From positions 681,067-745,066 of the forward strand of contig JAKAWW010000001.1 in the NCBI GenBank assembly GCA_021816895.1: a stretch of DNA of 64,000 nucleotides, written 5' to 3'. This document shows, piece by piece, positions 8,359-17,978 of this stretch. The position numbers and the translations under genes were made by a program. Under the pieces are notes generated by a model. The model searched no databases. It saw nothing but the letters and a program-made list of their open reading frames with translations, and was not told where the DNA came from. The DNA is from Microcaldota archaeon (GTDB lineage Archaea > Micrarchaeota > Micrarchaeia > Micrarchaeales > Micrarchaeaceae). Position 1 is the first letter of the stretch. Each line of letters starts with the position of its first letter.

Positions 8359-9414
8359 ATGGGCATGACGCATAAATACTTAGGCAAGGAAGAGTTGGGC
8401 AAGCAGTTGATAGAGGCAGCTAAAGCCGGAGATATAGAGAACCTGAAAAGATTACTTGAGCAGGGGGCAGGGGCAAACGCGCGATACTATTATAGGAAAA
8501 TGGCGCTGATAGGGGCCGCATATGAAGGGCATCTTGACGCTGTAAAGCTTCTTGTTGAAAAAGGAGCAGATGTAAACGCAAGGGACAAAGATGGATGGAC
8601 GGCGATGATGTGGGCTGCAGTTGTCAGGCACTTTGATGTTGTAAAGTTTCTTGTTGATAATGGAGCAGATGTAAACGCAAGGAGTTACAGTGGATGGACG
8701 GCGATGATAATGGCTGCATATAATGGGCAGCTTGATGTTATAGGGTATCTTATTGAGTATGGGGCAAAAATAGATGCAAAGGGCAAAGGAGATGGATTGA
8801 CGGCGCTGATGGGGGCTGCAGAAAATGGGCATCTTGACGCCGTGAAGCTTCTTGTTGAGCATGGTGCAAAAGTAAACGCAAGGGACAACATTGGATGGAC
8901 GGCGATGATGTGGGCCGCATTAAACGGATATCTTGATGTTGTAAAGTATCTTGCGGAGCATGGAGCAGATGTAAACGCAAAAGATGATGATGGATGGACT
9001 GTACTGATGATAGCTGCAGCGCATATGCGGCTTGATGTTGTAAAGCTTCTTGTCGAGTGTGGAGCAAAAGTAAACGCAAGGGACAACAATGGATGGACCG
9101 CGCTGATGTGGGCTGCAGTTGAAAGTAGCCTTGATGCTGTGGAGTATCTTGCTGAACATGGAGCCGAGATTGACGCAAGGGATTATAGAGGGAGGACAGC
9201 TGCGATGATTGCAAGGGAGAACGGTCGCAAAGATATTGCAGACTATTTGGGTTCCTATTTAGATTCGTTGGCACACGTCAAAAAGAGAATAGATAGCGCA
9301 GGAAAAAGCAATGGTAGCGGTTTAGAGCTGAAGCCAGAGCTAAGTGGTCTTTTGAGAACCAGAGAAGAGCAGGGATACATTATAGCAAAATATGGTGTAA
9401 GCTATGGCGTATAG
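8359..9414 (+). CDS. Ankyrin-repeat protein A1
   Basis: First gene of the array, with 9 ankyrin units and a class III tail. ATG 8365 aligns with the starts of the other heads (MTHKYLGKEELGK), so the two codons from ATG 8359 may not be used. The second unit is atypical (Y-Y-Y-R-K-M-A-L-I-G-A-A). Units 3 and 4, with A-V-V-R-H-F-D-V-V-K-F and M-I-M-A-A-Y-N-G, closely match those of B17 on the far side of the array. The end reads KYGVSYGV and overlaps A2 by 11 nt. Confidence 0.95.
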   Translation: MGMTHKYLGKEELGKQLIEAAKAGDIENLKRLLEQGAGANARYYYRKMALIGAAYEGHLDAVKLLVEKGADVNARDKDGWTAMMWAAVVRHFDVVKFLVDNGADVNARSYSGWTAMIMAAYNGQLDVIGYLIEYGAKIDAKGKGDGLTALMGAAENGHLDAVKLLVEHGAKVNARDNIGWTAMMWAALNGYLDVVKYLAEHGADVNAKDDDGWTVLMIAAAHMRLDVVKLLVECGAKVNARDNNGWTALMWAAVESSLDAVEYLAEHGAEIDARDYRGRTAAMIARENGRKDIADYLGSYLDSLAHVKKRIDSAGKSNGSGLELKPELSGLLRTREEQGYIIAKYGVSYGV

Positions 9415-10033
9415 CAAAAAGGAACTGAATGAGCGATTGAGAGAGGCAGCGCAAGCAGGAGACATAGAGAATGTAAAAAGGTTACTCGGGCTTGGAGCAG
9501 AGGCAGACGCGAAAGACAAAGATGGATGGACGGCAATGATGGATGCTGCAGGATCTGGGTATCTTGATGTTGTAAAGCTTCTTGTCGAGAGTGGAGCAAA
9601 AATAAACGCAAGGGACAAATATGGATGGACGGCGATGATAAATGCCGCTTATTGGGGGCGTCTTGATGTTGTCAAGTTCCTTGTTGAAAAGAAGGCAGAG
9701 GTAGACGCAAGGGACAATGAAGGATGGACTGCACTAATGAGGGCCGCATCGAATGGACACTTTGATGTTGCAAAGTTTCTTGTTGATAATGGAGCAGATC
9801 CGGGCGCAAAGAACAATGAAGGGAAGACAGCTGCGACGATTGCAAGAGAGAGAGGCCACAAAGAGGTTGCAGATTTCTTGGATTTGTTGGCATGGGTTAA
9901 AGAGAAAACGGATAGCATAGGAAGAATCGATGGCAGAAGTTTAGAGCTGAAGCCAGAGCTAAGTGGTCTTTTGAGAACCAGAGAAGAGCAGGGATACATT
10001 ATAGCAAAATATGGTGTAAGCTATGTGGTATAA
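9404..10033 (+). CDS. Ankyrin-repeat protein A2
   Basis: A five-unit protein of 209 residues, the commonest size class. The head (MAYSKKELNERLREAAQAG) is unlike most others. The last 26 or so residues, including LRTREEQGYIIAKYGVSY, and the DNA that encodes them are the same as in A1, while the preceding linker differs, so the 3' end was copied as a block. Confidence 0.95.
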   Translation: MAYSKKELNERLREAAQAGDIENVKRLLGLGAEADAKDKDGWTAMMDAAGSGYLDVVKLLVESGAKINARDKYGWTAMINAAYWGRLDVVKFLVEKKAEVDARDNEGWTALMRAASNGHFDVAKFLVDNGADPGAKNNEGKTAATIARERGHKEVADFLDLLAWVKEKTDSIGRIDGRSLELKPELSGLLRTREEQGYIIAKYGVSYVV

Positions 10034-10565
10034 AAAACCGAGCAAAGAGGAACTGAACGCACAGCTGATAGAGGCAGCGGAAGCCGGAAATATAAAGAAT
10101 GTAAAAAAGTTACTTAAGCAGGGAGCTGAGGTAGATGCAAGGGACAACTATGGATGGACGGCGCTGATGCGAGCTGCAATGTGGGGGCATCTTGATGTTG
10201 TGAAGTTCCTTGCTGAGCTGGGAGCGGATGTAAACGCAAGGGACAAATTGGGATGGACGGCGCTGATGCGAGCTGCAATGTGGGGACATCTTGATGTTGC
10301 AAAGTTTCTTGTTGATAATGGGGCAGATCTGAGCGCAATGAACAATGAAGGGAAGACAGCTGCGACGATTGCAAGAGAAGATTATCAATACGATATTGCA
10401 GACTATTTGGATCATTTGGATTCGTTGGCACGGGTTAAAGAGAGGATAGATAGTGTAAGAAAAAGCAATGGTAGCGGTTTAGAGCTGAGGCAAGAGATAA
10501 GGGACATTTTGAGAACCGGAAAAGAGCAGGAATACAGTATAACAAAACATGGTGTGAGTTATTGA
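10023..10565 (+). CDS. Ankyrin-repeat protein A3, shortened at its last codons
   Basis: Shortest standard member, with 4 units. Units 2 and 3 are nearly identical (GWTALMRAAMWGHLDV), a recent 99-bp duplication. The tail is class III-like. The protein stops right after GVSY with TGA, two residues early, because the sequence at the junction changed from TATG to TATT; this also removes the ATG of A4. Confidence 0.92.
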   Translation: MWYKKPSKEELNAQLIEAAEAGNIKNVKKLLKQGAEVDARDNYGWTALMRAAMWGHLDVVKFLAELGADVNARDKLGWTALMRAAMWGHLDVAKFLVDNGADLSAMNNEGKTAATIAREDYQYDIADYLDHLDSLARVKERIDSVRKSNGSGLELRQEIRDILRTGKEQEYSITKHGVSY

Positions 10566-11295
10566 GAATAAAGAAACAAGCAAGGAAAAACTGGACGAGC
10601 AGATGATAGATGCAGCGAAAGCAGGGAATATAGAAGGTGTGAAAAGGCTCCTTGAGTATGGTGCTGAGGTAGACGCGAGGGATAACAAGGGATGGACAGC
10701 GATGATGCTTGCTGCATGGAATGGGCATCTTGATGTTGTGAGGCTTCTCGTTGAAAAAGGAGCGGATGTAAATGCAACGGAGAACGATGGACGGACTGCA
10801 CTGAGGTGGGCTGCGTGGATGGGGCATCTTGATATCGTGGAGCTTCTTGTCGATAAAGGAGCAGATGTAAACGCAACAGACAACTATGGGTGGACGCCGA
10901 TGCTGTGGGCTGCAAGTTGGGGGGATCTTGCTGTTATGAGATTTCTTGTTGAGCATGGAGTTGATGTAGACGCGAAAGACAAAAATGGAGCGACAGCGAT
11001 GATGATGGCTGCGTGGAATGGGCATCTTTATATTGTGACGTTTCTTGTTGAGCAGGGAGCGGATCCCAGCATAGAGAACAATGAAGGGAAGACTGCAGCG
11101 ATGATTGCAAGAGTAAACGGTCACAAAGAGGTTGCAGACTATTTGGATCCATTGACACAGTTTAAGGAGAGGGTGAATAGCACAGGAAAAGGCAATGATG
11201 GCAGTGGTTTAGAGCTGAAATCAGGGATAAGAAGCATTCTGAGAACTGGATATGAGTATAATGCAGCAAAACATGGTGTAAGCTATGTGGTATAA
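10561..11295 (+). CDS. Ankyrin-repeat protein A4 with lost ATG
   Basis: Six units and a class I tail ending KHGVSYVV. Alignment to other heads places the first codon at ATT 10561 (followed by E-N-K-E-T-S-K-E-K-L-D-E-Q), where all intact junctions have ATG; the first in-frame ATG is 10603, 14 codons later and inside the first helix. Start at ATT would be rare; start at 10603 would trim the head. One unit has T-P-M-L-W in place of T-A-M-M-W. Confidence 0.88.
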   Translation: MENKETSKEKLDEQMIDAAKAGNIEGVKRLLEYGAEVDARDNKGWTAMMLAAWNGHLDVVRLLVEKGADVNATENDGRTALRWAAWMGHLDIVELLVDKGADVNATDNYGWTPMLWAASWGDLAVMRFLVEHGVDVDAKDKNGATAMMMAAWNGHLYIVTFLVEQGADPSIENNEGKTAAMIARVNGHKEVADYLDPLTQFKERVNSTGKGNDGSGLELKSGIRSILRTGYEYNAAKHGVSYVV

Positions 11296-11914
11296 AAAAA
11301 CGAGCAAGGAAGAACTGGACAGGCAAATGATAGATGCAGCGAAAGCAGGAGACGTAAAAAGTGTGAAAAGATTACTAGAGCAAGGAGCGGATGTAGACGC
11401 AAGGGACAACTATGGATGGACAGCGGTGATGGGGGCTGCAGATAAAGGGCATCTTGATGTTGTAAAGCTTCTTGTTGGAAAGATGGCAGATGTAAATGCA
11501 AAAGACGAAGAGAAAATGACGGCGCTGATAAGGGCTGCATTGAACGGATATCTTGATATTGTAAAGTTTATTGTTGAAAAGAGAGCAGACGTAAACGCAA
11601 AAACCAGCAACGGATGGACGGCGATAATGTATGCTGCAATGAAAGGATATACTGATGTTGTTAAGTTCCTTGCTGAACAGGGAGCGGATCCGAGTATAGA
11701 AAACGATAGGGATAAGAATGCAGCGATGATTGCAATGGAAAAAGGTCACAAAGAAGTTGCAGACTATTTGGGTTCGTTTACGCAGCAGAAGAAAATAATA
11801 AACAGCATGCGCAAGGATAGCGAGCGCCTTGCGCTCAAACCAGATATACAAAAAATCTTGAGAACAGGGCAGGAGTATAATGCAGCAAGGCGTGGTGTAA
11901 GCTATGTGGCATAA
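11285..11914 (+). CDS. Ankyrin-repeat protein A5
   Basis: Five units, 209 residues, class II tail. Units 2-4 contain the unusual strings LLVGKMADVNAKDEEKMTA and EKRADVNAKTSNGWTA, which recur in B10 about 21 kb away, so a block of roughly 230 bp has moved across the AAA+/VWA core. The capping unit is altered to D-K-N-A-A-M-I-A-M-E. Confidence 0.95.
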   Translation: MWYKKTSKEELDRQMIDAAKAGDVKSVKRLLEQGADVDARDNYGWTAVMGAADKGHLDVVKLLVGKMADVNAKDEEKMTALIRAALNGYLDIVKFIVEKRADVNAKTSNGWTAIMYAAMKGYTDVVKFLAEQGADPSIENDRDKNAAMIAMEKGHKEVADYLGSFTQQKKIINSMRKDSERLALKPDIQKILRTGQEYNAARRGVSYVA

Positions 11915-12533
11915 AACACCAAACAAAGAAAAACTGGACGGTCAGCTTATAAATGCAGCGCAAGCAGGAAACATGAAGAGCGTGAAAAGATTACTAGAGC
12001 AAGGAGCGGACGTAAACGTAAGGGACAACTATGGATGGACGGCGTTGATGCGAGCTGCAATGTGGGGGCATCTTGATGTTGTGAAGTTCCTTGCTGAGCT
12101 GGGAGCGGACGTAAACGCAAGGAATAATGCTGGAGAGACAGCGATGATAAATGCCGCTTATTGGGGGCATCTTGATGTTGTTAAGTTCCTTGCTGAACAG
12201 GGAGCGGATGTAAACGCAAGGGACAACGAAGGATGGACTGTACTAATGAGAGCTGCAGAAGAAGGGCATCGTGATGTTGTTAAGTTCCTTGCTGAGCTGG
12301 GAGCGGATCTGAGTGCAAAGAACGATGAAGGGAAGACAGCTGCGATGCTTGCAAGAGAAAACAGCCGTAAAGAGGTTGCAGACTATTTGGATCCATTGAC
12401 ACAGTTTAAGGAAATAATAGAGAGCACAGGGAAAGGCAATGATGGTTTAGAGCTGAAACCAGGGATAAGAAGCATACTGAGAACGGGGCAGGAGTATAAT
12501 GCAGCAAAACATGGTGTAAGCTATGCAGTATAA
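11904..12533 (+). CDS. Ankyrin-repeat protein A6
   Basis: Five units, class I tail without the Ser-Gly pair (GKGNDGLELK). The head MWHKTPNKEKLDGQLINAAQ is shared exactly with A11. The unit series RAAMWGH, NAGETAMINAAYWGH and RAAEEGH is shared in the same order with B13, so A6 combines a head and a repeat block that occur in two different genes. Confidence 0.95.
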   Translation: MWHKTPNKEKLDGQLINAAQAGNMKSVKRLLEQGADVNVRDNYGWTALMRAAMWGHLDVVKFLAELGADVNARNNAGETAMINAAYWGHLDVVKFLAEQGADVNARDNEGWTVLMRAAEEGHRDVVKFLAELGADLSAKNDEGKTAAMLARENSRKEVADYLDPLTQFKEIIESTGKGNDGLELKPGIRSILRTGQEYNAAKHGVSYAV

Positions 12534-13254
12534 AAAACCGAGCAAAGAGGAACTGGACGAGCAGATGATAGATGCAGCGAAAGTAGGAGACGTAAAAAGT
12601 GTGAAAAGGCTACTAAAGTATGGGGCAGGTGTAGGCGCTAAAGATAACAAAGGAGAGACTGCGATGATGAAAGCTGCGCAATATGGATATCTTGATATTG
12701 TAAAGCTTCTTGTTGAGCACAGGGCAGAGGTAGACACAAGGGACAACGAAGGATGGACGGCGATGGTGTGGGCTGCAGAGGATGGATATCTTAATGTTGT
12801 TAAGTTCCTTATTGAGCATGGAGCTGATGTAGATGCAAGGAGCAACGAAGGATGGACGGCGATGATGGGGGCTGCATGGAACGAACAGGTTGATGTCGTA
12901 AAGCTTCTTTTTGAGCATGGAGCGGATGTAAATGCGAGAGACAACTACTACGGATGGACGGCGCTGATGTGGGCTGCACGGTATGGGAATCTTGATGTCG
13001 TAAAGCTTCTCGTTGAGCATGGAGCGGATCTGAGCTTAAAGGACAATGAAGGCAATATTGCAGCGACGATTGCAAGAGAAAACAGCCGTAAAGAGGTTAT
13101 GGACTATCTAGACCTATTACAGTTAAAGGAGAAAATGAAAAACATAGGAAAAGGTAACGATGGCGGTTCAGCGTTAAGGCCAGAGATAAGAGGCATGTTG
13201 AGAACAGGGCATGAGTACAATACATCAAAGCGTGGTGTAAGCTATGTGGCATAA
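12523..13254 (+). CDS. Ankyrin-repeat protein A7
   Basis: Six units. The head (KPSKEELDEQMIDAAKVG, then KRLLKYGAGVGAKDN) belongs to a sub-type shared with A14 and B20. One unit carries an extra Tyr (D-N-Y-Y-G-W-T). The tail is a drifted class I, with LQLKEKMKNIGKGNDGG and HEYNTSKRGVSYVA. Confidence 0.95.
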   Translation: MQYKKPSKEELDEQMIDAAKVGDVKSVKRLLKYGAGVGAKDNKGETAMMKAAQYGYLDIVKLLVEHRAEVDTRDNEGWTAMVWAAEDGYLNVVKFLIEHGADVDARSNEGWTAMMGAAWNEQVDVVKLLFEHGADVNARDNYYGWTALMWAARYGNLDVVKLLVEHGADLSLKDNEGNIAATIARENSRKEVMDYLDLLQLKEKMKNIGKGNDGGSALRPEIRGMLRTGHEYNTSKRGVSYVA

Positions 13255-14089
13255 AAAACCGAGCAATGAAAAACTGGACGGGCAGCTGATATATGCAGCA
13301 AGAGTAGGAGACGTAGAAAGGGCAAAAAGGCTGCTGGAGCATGAGGCGGAAGTAGACGCAAGGGACAACAATGGATGGACTGCGCTGATGCGAGCTGCAG
13401 GTAGTGGGTTTCTTGATGTCGTAAAGCTTCTTGTTGAGCAGGGAGCTGATGTAAATGCGAAAGACAAAAAAGGAGCGACAGCGATGATACTTGCTGCAGA
13501 GAATGGGCATCTTGATGTTGTGAGGTTTCTTTATGAGCATGGAGCAGATGTAGACGCAAGAGATAACTATGGAATGACAGCGATGATGTGGGCTGCATTT
13601 TGGGGGCATCTGGATGTTGTGAAGTTTCTTCTTGTTGAGAGTAAAGCGGATGTAAACGCGAAAGATAACGATGGAGAGACGGTGATGATGGAGGCTGCAG
13701 AAGAAGGGCATCTGGATGTTGTGAAGTTTCTTGTTGAGCATGGAGTTGATGTAAACGCGAAAGACAACAATGGAGCGACGGTGATGATGCAGGCTGCATT
13801 TTGGGGGCATCTTGATGTTGTAAAGCTTCTTGTTGAGCATGGGGCGGATCTGAGTGCAAAGGACAATGAAGGCAATATTGCAGCGACGATTGCAAGAGAA
13901 AACAGTCACAACGATATTGCAGACTATTTGGATTCCTATTTAGATCCGTTAACACGGGTTAAAGAGAGAATGGATAGTGTAGGAAAAAACGATGGCAGTG
14001 GTTTAGAGCTGAAACCAGGGATAAGAAGCATTCTGAGAACTGGATATGAGTATAATGCAGCAAGGCACGGTGTAAGCTATGCAGTATAG
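13244..14089 (+). CDS. Ankyrin-repeat protein A8
   Basis: Seven units; one has a single-residue insertion (K-F-L-L-V-E-S-K-A-D). Two adjacent units use T-V-M-M in place of T-A-M-M. The linker has the class III DSYLDPLTRVKERMDS string but the distal tail is class I (GLELKPGIRSILRTGYEYNA), a hybrid. Confidence 0.95.
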   Translation: MWHKKPSNEKLDGQLIYAARVGDVERAKRLLEHEAEVDARDNNGWTALMRAAGSGFLDVVKLLVEQGADVNAKDKKGATAMILAAENGHLDVVRFLYEHGADVDARDNYGMTAMMWAAFWGHLDVVKFLLVESKADVNAKDNDGETVMMEAAEEGHLDVVKFLVEHGVDVNAKDNNGATVMMQAAFWGHLDVVKLLVEHGADLSAKDNEGNIAATIARENSHNDIADYLDSYLDPLTRVKERMDSVGKNDGSGLELKPGIRSILRTGYEYNAARHGVSYAV

Positions 14090-15602
14090 CAAAGAGGAAC
14101 TGAACGGACAGCTTATATCTGCAGCAATAGTAGGAGACGTAAAAAGTGTGAAAAGGCTACTAAAGCCTGGTGTGGATGTAAACGCGAAAGACAATGACGG
14201 AATGACGGCACTGATGTGGGCTGCACGGTATGGGTATCTTAATGCTGTGAAGTTTCTTATGGAAAACGGAGCAGATGTAAACGCAAGAGACAACTATGAG
14301 TGGACGGCAATGATGCGGGCTGCAGAAAACGGGCATCTTGATGTTGTAAAGTACCTTGTAGAGCAGGGGGCAAAGGTAAATGCAATAGATATCAACGGTG
14401 ATATGGCAATGATAAAGGCTGCTTTTGGGGGACATATGGATATTATGAAGTTCCTTGCTGAGCATGGAGCTGAAGTAGACGCGAAAAATAGGTATGGATG
14501 GACTGCGCTGATGGAGGCTGTAAGATATGGACAGCTTGATGCTGTGAGGTTTCTTGCGGGGCATGGGGCAAAGGTAGACGCAAGGAACAACGATGGAATG
14601 ACGGCGATGATGCTGGCCGCGCGGAATGGACAGCTAGATATTGTAAAGTTTCTTGTTGAGCATGGGGCAGAGGTAGATGCAAGGAACAATGATGGAAGGG
14701 CGGCTCTGATGTGGGCTGCAGAGAATGGGTATCTTGATGTTGTAAAGCTTCTTTTTGAGCATGGGGCAAAGGTAAATGCAAGGGGCAATGATGGAGCGAC
14801 GGCGATGATGTGGGCTGCATATAATGGAGATCTTGATGTTGTAAAGTACCTTGTAGAGCAGGGGGCAAAGGTAAATGTAAAGGGTAAAGAGGGAGAGACG
14901 GCGATGATGCGGGCTGCACGATATGGAAATCTTGATATTGTGAGGTTTCTTGTTGAGCGTGGAGAGGGAGTAGACGCAAAAGACAAAAATGGAGCGACGG
15001 CGATGATGAATGCTGCATTGTATGGACATCTTGACGTTGTAAAATTTCTTATAGAGCAGGGAGCGGATGTAAACGCGAAAGGTAAAAAGAGATGGACGGC
15101 GATGATGTGGGCTGCAAGGGATGGATATGTTGATATTGTGGGGTTTCTTGCGGGGCATGGGGCAAAGGTAGACGCAAGGAACGACAATGGAATGACGGCG
15201 ATGATGCTAGCTGCATGGAACAAACATATTGATATTGTGAAGCTTCTTGTTGAGCATGGGGCGAAAGTAGACGCGAAAGATAAAAAGAGATGGACGGCGA
15301 TGATGGGGGCTTCATTGAATGGACATCTTGATATAGTGAAGTTCCTTGTTGAGCATGGGGCGGATCTGAGCGTAAAGGACAATAAAGGGAATACTGCAGT
15401 AATGATTGCAAGAGAAAACAGCCGTAAAGGGGTTGCAGACTATTTGGATCCATTAACACAATTTAAGGAAAGAATAGAGAACACAGGGAAAGGCAATGAT
15501 GGCAGTGGTTTAGAGCTGAAACCAGAGATAAGAGGCATGTTGAGGACCGAAAAAGGACATGAGTATAATGTAGCAAGGCATGGTGTGAGCTATGCAGTAT
15601 AA
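14079..15602 (+). CDS. Ankyrin-repeat protein A9 (longest, 14 units)
   Basis: At 507 residues and 14 units this is the largest member; it exceeds the five-unit size by almost exactly nine 33-residue steps. The head is two residues shorter than usual (MQYSKEELNGQLISAA). Pairs of units separated by several others resemble each other (two with AGHGAKVDARN, two with KKRWTAMM), which indicates growth by duplication of multi-unit blocks. Class I tail with a four-residue insertion (LRTEKGHEYN). Confidence 0.95.
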   Translation: MQYSKEELNGQLISAAIVGDVKSVKRLLKPGVDVNAKDNDGMTALMWAARYGYLNAVKFLMENGADVNARDNYEWTAMMRAAENGHLDVVKYLVEQGAKVNAIDINGDMAMIKAAFGGHMDIMKFLAEHGAEVDAKNRYGWTALMEAVRYGQLDAVRFLAGHGAKVDARNNDGMTAMMLAARNGQLDIVKFLVEHGAEVDARNNDGRAALMWAAENGYLDVVKLLFEHGAKVNARGNDGATAMMWAAYNGDLDVVKYLVEQGAKVNVKGKEGETAMMRAARYGNLDIVRFLVERGEGVDAKDKNGATAMMNAALYGHLDVVKFLIEQGADVNAKGKKRWTAMMWAARDGYVDIVGFLAGHGAKVDARNDNGMTAMMLAAWNKHIDIVKLLVEHGAKVDAKDKKRWTAMMGASLNGHLDIVKFLVEHGADLSVKDNKGNTAVMIARENSRKGVADYLDPLTQFKERIENTGKGNDGSGLELKPEIRGMLRTEKGHEYNVARHGVSYAV

Positions 15603-16419
15603 AGAAACAAGCAAGGAAGAGCTGAACGGGCAGATGATAGATGCAGCTAAAGGTGGATACATAAAGAGTGTGAAAAGGCTATTGGAGTGTGGGGCAGAAG
15701 TAGATGCAAGGGACAACAACGGAGAGACGGCGATGATGGGGGCTACGCGGAATGGGCATCTTTATATTGTGAAGTTTCTTGTTGAGCAGGGAGCGGAGGT
15801 AGATGCAAGGAACAAAGATGGAGATACGGCGATGATGCTAGCTGCATGGGATGGACATCTTGATATAGTGAGACTTCTCGTTGAAAAAGGAGCAGAGGTA
15901 GATGCAAGGGACAACGAAGGATGGACGGCGCTGATATGGGCTATATTGAAGGGGCATCTTGATGTCGTGAAGTTTCTTGTTGAGCAGAGAACTGATGTAA
16001 ACGCGAAAGACAACTATGGGAAGACAGCAATGATGCTGGCTGCATGGAAGGGGCATCTTGATATTGTTAAGTTCCTTGTTGAGCATGAGGCGGATGTAAA
16101 CGCAAGGAGCAACGAGGGATGGACAGCGATTATGTGGGCGGCATGGAAGGGGCGCCTTTATGTTGTGAAGCTTCTTGTTGAGCATGGGGCGGATCTGAGC
16201 GTAAAGGACAATAAAGGGAAAACTGCGGCGATGATTGCAAGAGAAAACAGCCGTAAAGGGGTTGCAGACTATTTGGATCCATTAACACAATTTAAGGAAA
16301 GAATAGAGAACACAGGGAAAGGCAATGATGGTTTAGATCTGAAACCAGGAATAAGAGGCATTCTGAGAACCGGATATGAGTATAATGCAGCAAAACATGG
16401 TGTAAGCTATGTGGCATAA
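15592..16419 (+). CDS. Ankyrin-repeat protein A10
   Basis: Seven units. The cap and linker (ENSRKGVADYLDPLTQFK and ERIENTGKGNDG) match A9 almost base for base, including the otherwise rare Gly in RKG, so the 3' portion was copied from its upstream neighbour or the reverse. Head sub-type MQYKETSKEELNGQMIDAA with G-G-Y-I-K-S, shared with A12. Confidence 0.95.
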   Translation: MQYKETSKEELNGQMIDAAKGGYIKSVKRLLECGAEVDARDNNGETAMMGATRNGHLYIVKFLVEQGAEVDARNKDGDTAMMLAAWDGHLDIVRLLVEKGAEVDARDNEGWTALIWAILKGHLDVVKFLVEQRTDVNAKDNYGKTAMMLAAWKGHLDIVKFLVEHEADVNARSNEGWTAIMWAAWKGRLYVVKLLVEHGADLSVKDNKGKTAAMIARENSRKGVADYLDPLTQFKERIENTGKGNDGLDLKPGIRGILRTGYEYNAAKHGVSYVA

Positions 16420-17050
16420 AACACCAAACAAAGAAAAACTGGACGGTCAGCTTATAAATGCAGCGCAAGCAGGAAACATGAAGAGCGTGAAAAGATTACT
16501 AGAGCAAGGGGCGGATGTAGACGCAAGGGACAAAGATGGAGAGACGGCGATGATGTTTGCCACTTCCTGGGGACATCTTGATGTTGCGAAGTATCTTGTT
16601 GAGCAGGGAGCGGAGGTAGATGCAAGGGACAACGATGGATGGACGGCACTGATGAAGGCTGCATGGAAGGGGCATCTTGACATTGTGAAGTATCTTGCTG
16701 AGCATGGAGCTGATGTAAACGCGAAAAACAAAGATGGATGGACTGCACTGATATGGGCTGCAGATAACGGACATCTTGGCGTTGTGAAGTATCTTGTTGA
16801 GCAGGGAGCAGATCTGAGCATAGAAAATATTGAAGGGAAAACTGCAGCGACGATTGCAAGGGAAAATGGTCACAGAGAGGTTGCAGACTATTTGGATTCG
16901 TCTATGCAACTTAATGAAAGGAGGGAGAAAATAATAAACGGCATGCGCGAGGATTGCGAGCGCCTTGCCCTCAAACCAGATATACAAGGAATCTTGAGAA
17001 CCGGACATGAGTATAATGTAGCAAAGAATGGCGTGAGTTATGCAGTATAA
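16409..17050 (+). CDS. Ankyrin-repeat protein A11
   Basis: Five units; head identical to A6. Class II tail, four residues longer in the linker (M-Q-L-N-E-R-R-E-K-I-I-N-G-M). Its final codons read GGC-GTG-AGT-TAT-G, one of two junctions where the usual GGTG is GGCG; the neighbouring GTGA could still pair with 16S rRNA. Confidence 0.95.
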   Translation: MWHKTPNKEKLDGQLINAAQAGNMKSVKRLLEQGADVDARDKDGETAMMFATSWGHLDVAKYLVEQGAEVDARDNDGWTALMKAAWKGHLDIVKYLAEHGADVNAKNKDGWTALIWAADNGHLGVVKYLVEQGADLSIENIEGKTAATIARENGHREVADYLDSSMQLNERREKIINGMREDCERLALKPDIQGILRTGHEYNVAKNGVSYAV

Positions 17051-17978
17051 AGCAATAAGCAAAGAAGAGCTGAACGGGCAGCTGATAGATGTAGCGAAAG
17101 GCGGATACATAAAGAGTGTGAAAAGGCTATTGGAGCGTGAGGCAGAAGTAGATGCAAGGGATAACGACGGAGAGACAGCGATGATGGGGGCTGCACGGAA
17201 TGGGCATCTTTATATTGTGAAGCTTCTCGTTGAGCATGGAGGGGAGGTAGACGCAAGGGACAAAAAGGGATGGACAGCGATGATGCTAGCTGCGTGGTAT
17301 GGGAATCTTGATGTTGTGAAGCTTCTTGTTGAGCATGGAGCTGATGTAAACGCGAAAAACAAAGATGGGTGGACGGCGATGATGAAAGCTGCAGGTAGTG
17401 GATTTCTTGATGTTGTGAGGTTTCTTGTTGAAAAAGGAGCGGAGGTAGATGCAAGGGACAATGATGGATGGACGGCGCTGATATGGGCTGCACAGCTAGG
17501 GCGCCTTGATGTTGCAAAGTATCTTGTTGAACATGGAGTTGATGTAAACGCGAAAGACAATGATGGAGATACAGCGATGATGTGTGCTGTATTTTGGGGA
17601 CATTTTGATGTTGTAAAGTTTCTTGTTGAGCATGGAGCTGATGTAAACGCGAAAAACAAAGATGGATGGACTGCGCTGATATGGGCTGCAGAGAACGGAT
17701 ATCTTGATGTTGTGAAGCTTCTTGTTGAGCATGGAGCGGATCTGAGTGTAAAGGACAATAAAGGGAAAACTGCAGCGACGATTGCAAGGGAAAACAGCCG
17801 TAAAGAGGTTGCAGACTATTTGGAGCCCTTAACTCAGATTAAGGAGAGAATTGAGAGTGTAGGAAAGGACAATGATGGCAGTGGTTTAGAGCTTAGGTCA
17901 GAGATAAGAAGCATGTTGAGGACTGGAAAATGGCAGGAGTATAATGCAGCAAGGCACGGTGTAAGCTATGCAGTATAA
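17040..17978 (+). CDS. Ankyrin-repeat protein A12
   Basis: Eight units. Head MQYKAISKEELNGQL is shared with B9, and GGYIKSVKRLLE with A10. Two separated units, both followed by DGWTALIWAA, contain the same GADVNAKNKDGWTA context, indicating a block duplication inside the gene. Class I tail with GKDNDGSGLELRSE and the insertion G-K-W-Q before EYN. Confidence 0.95.
   Translation: MQYKAISKEELNGQLIDVAKGGYIKSVKRLLEREAEVDARDNDGETAMMGAARNGHLYIVKLLVEHGGEVDARDKKGWTAMMLAAWYGNLDVVKLLVEHGADVNAKNKDGWTAMMKAAGSGFLDVVRFLVEKGAEVDARDNDGWTALIWAAQLGRLDVAKYLVEHGVDVNAKDNDGDTAMMCAVFWGHFDVVKFLVEHGADVNAKNKDGWTALIWAAENGYLDVVKLLVEHGADLSVKDNKGKTAATIARENSRKEVADYLEPLTQIKERIESVGKDNDGSGLELRSEIRSMLRTGKWQEYNAARHGVSYAV

Noticed and set aside
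9369-9414. C-terminal YAV/YVA ends as ssrA-like degradation tags
   Set aside because: The endings vary (GV, VV, AV, VA, EV, EL, VI, AA) and their conservation is explained by the overlapping start codon, so a degron reading is not needed. It is not excluded.
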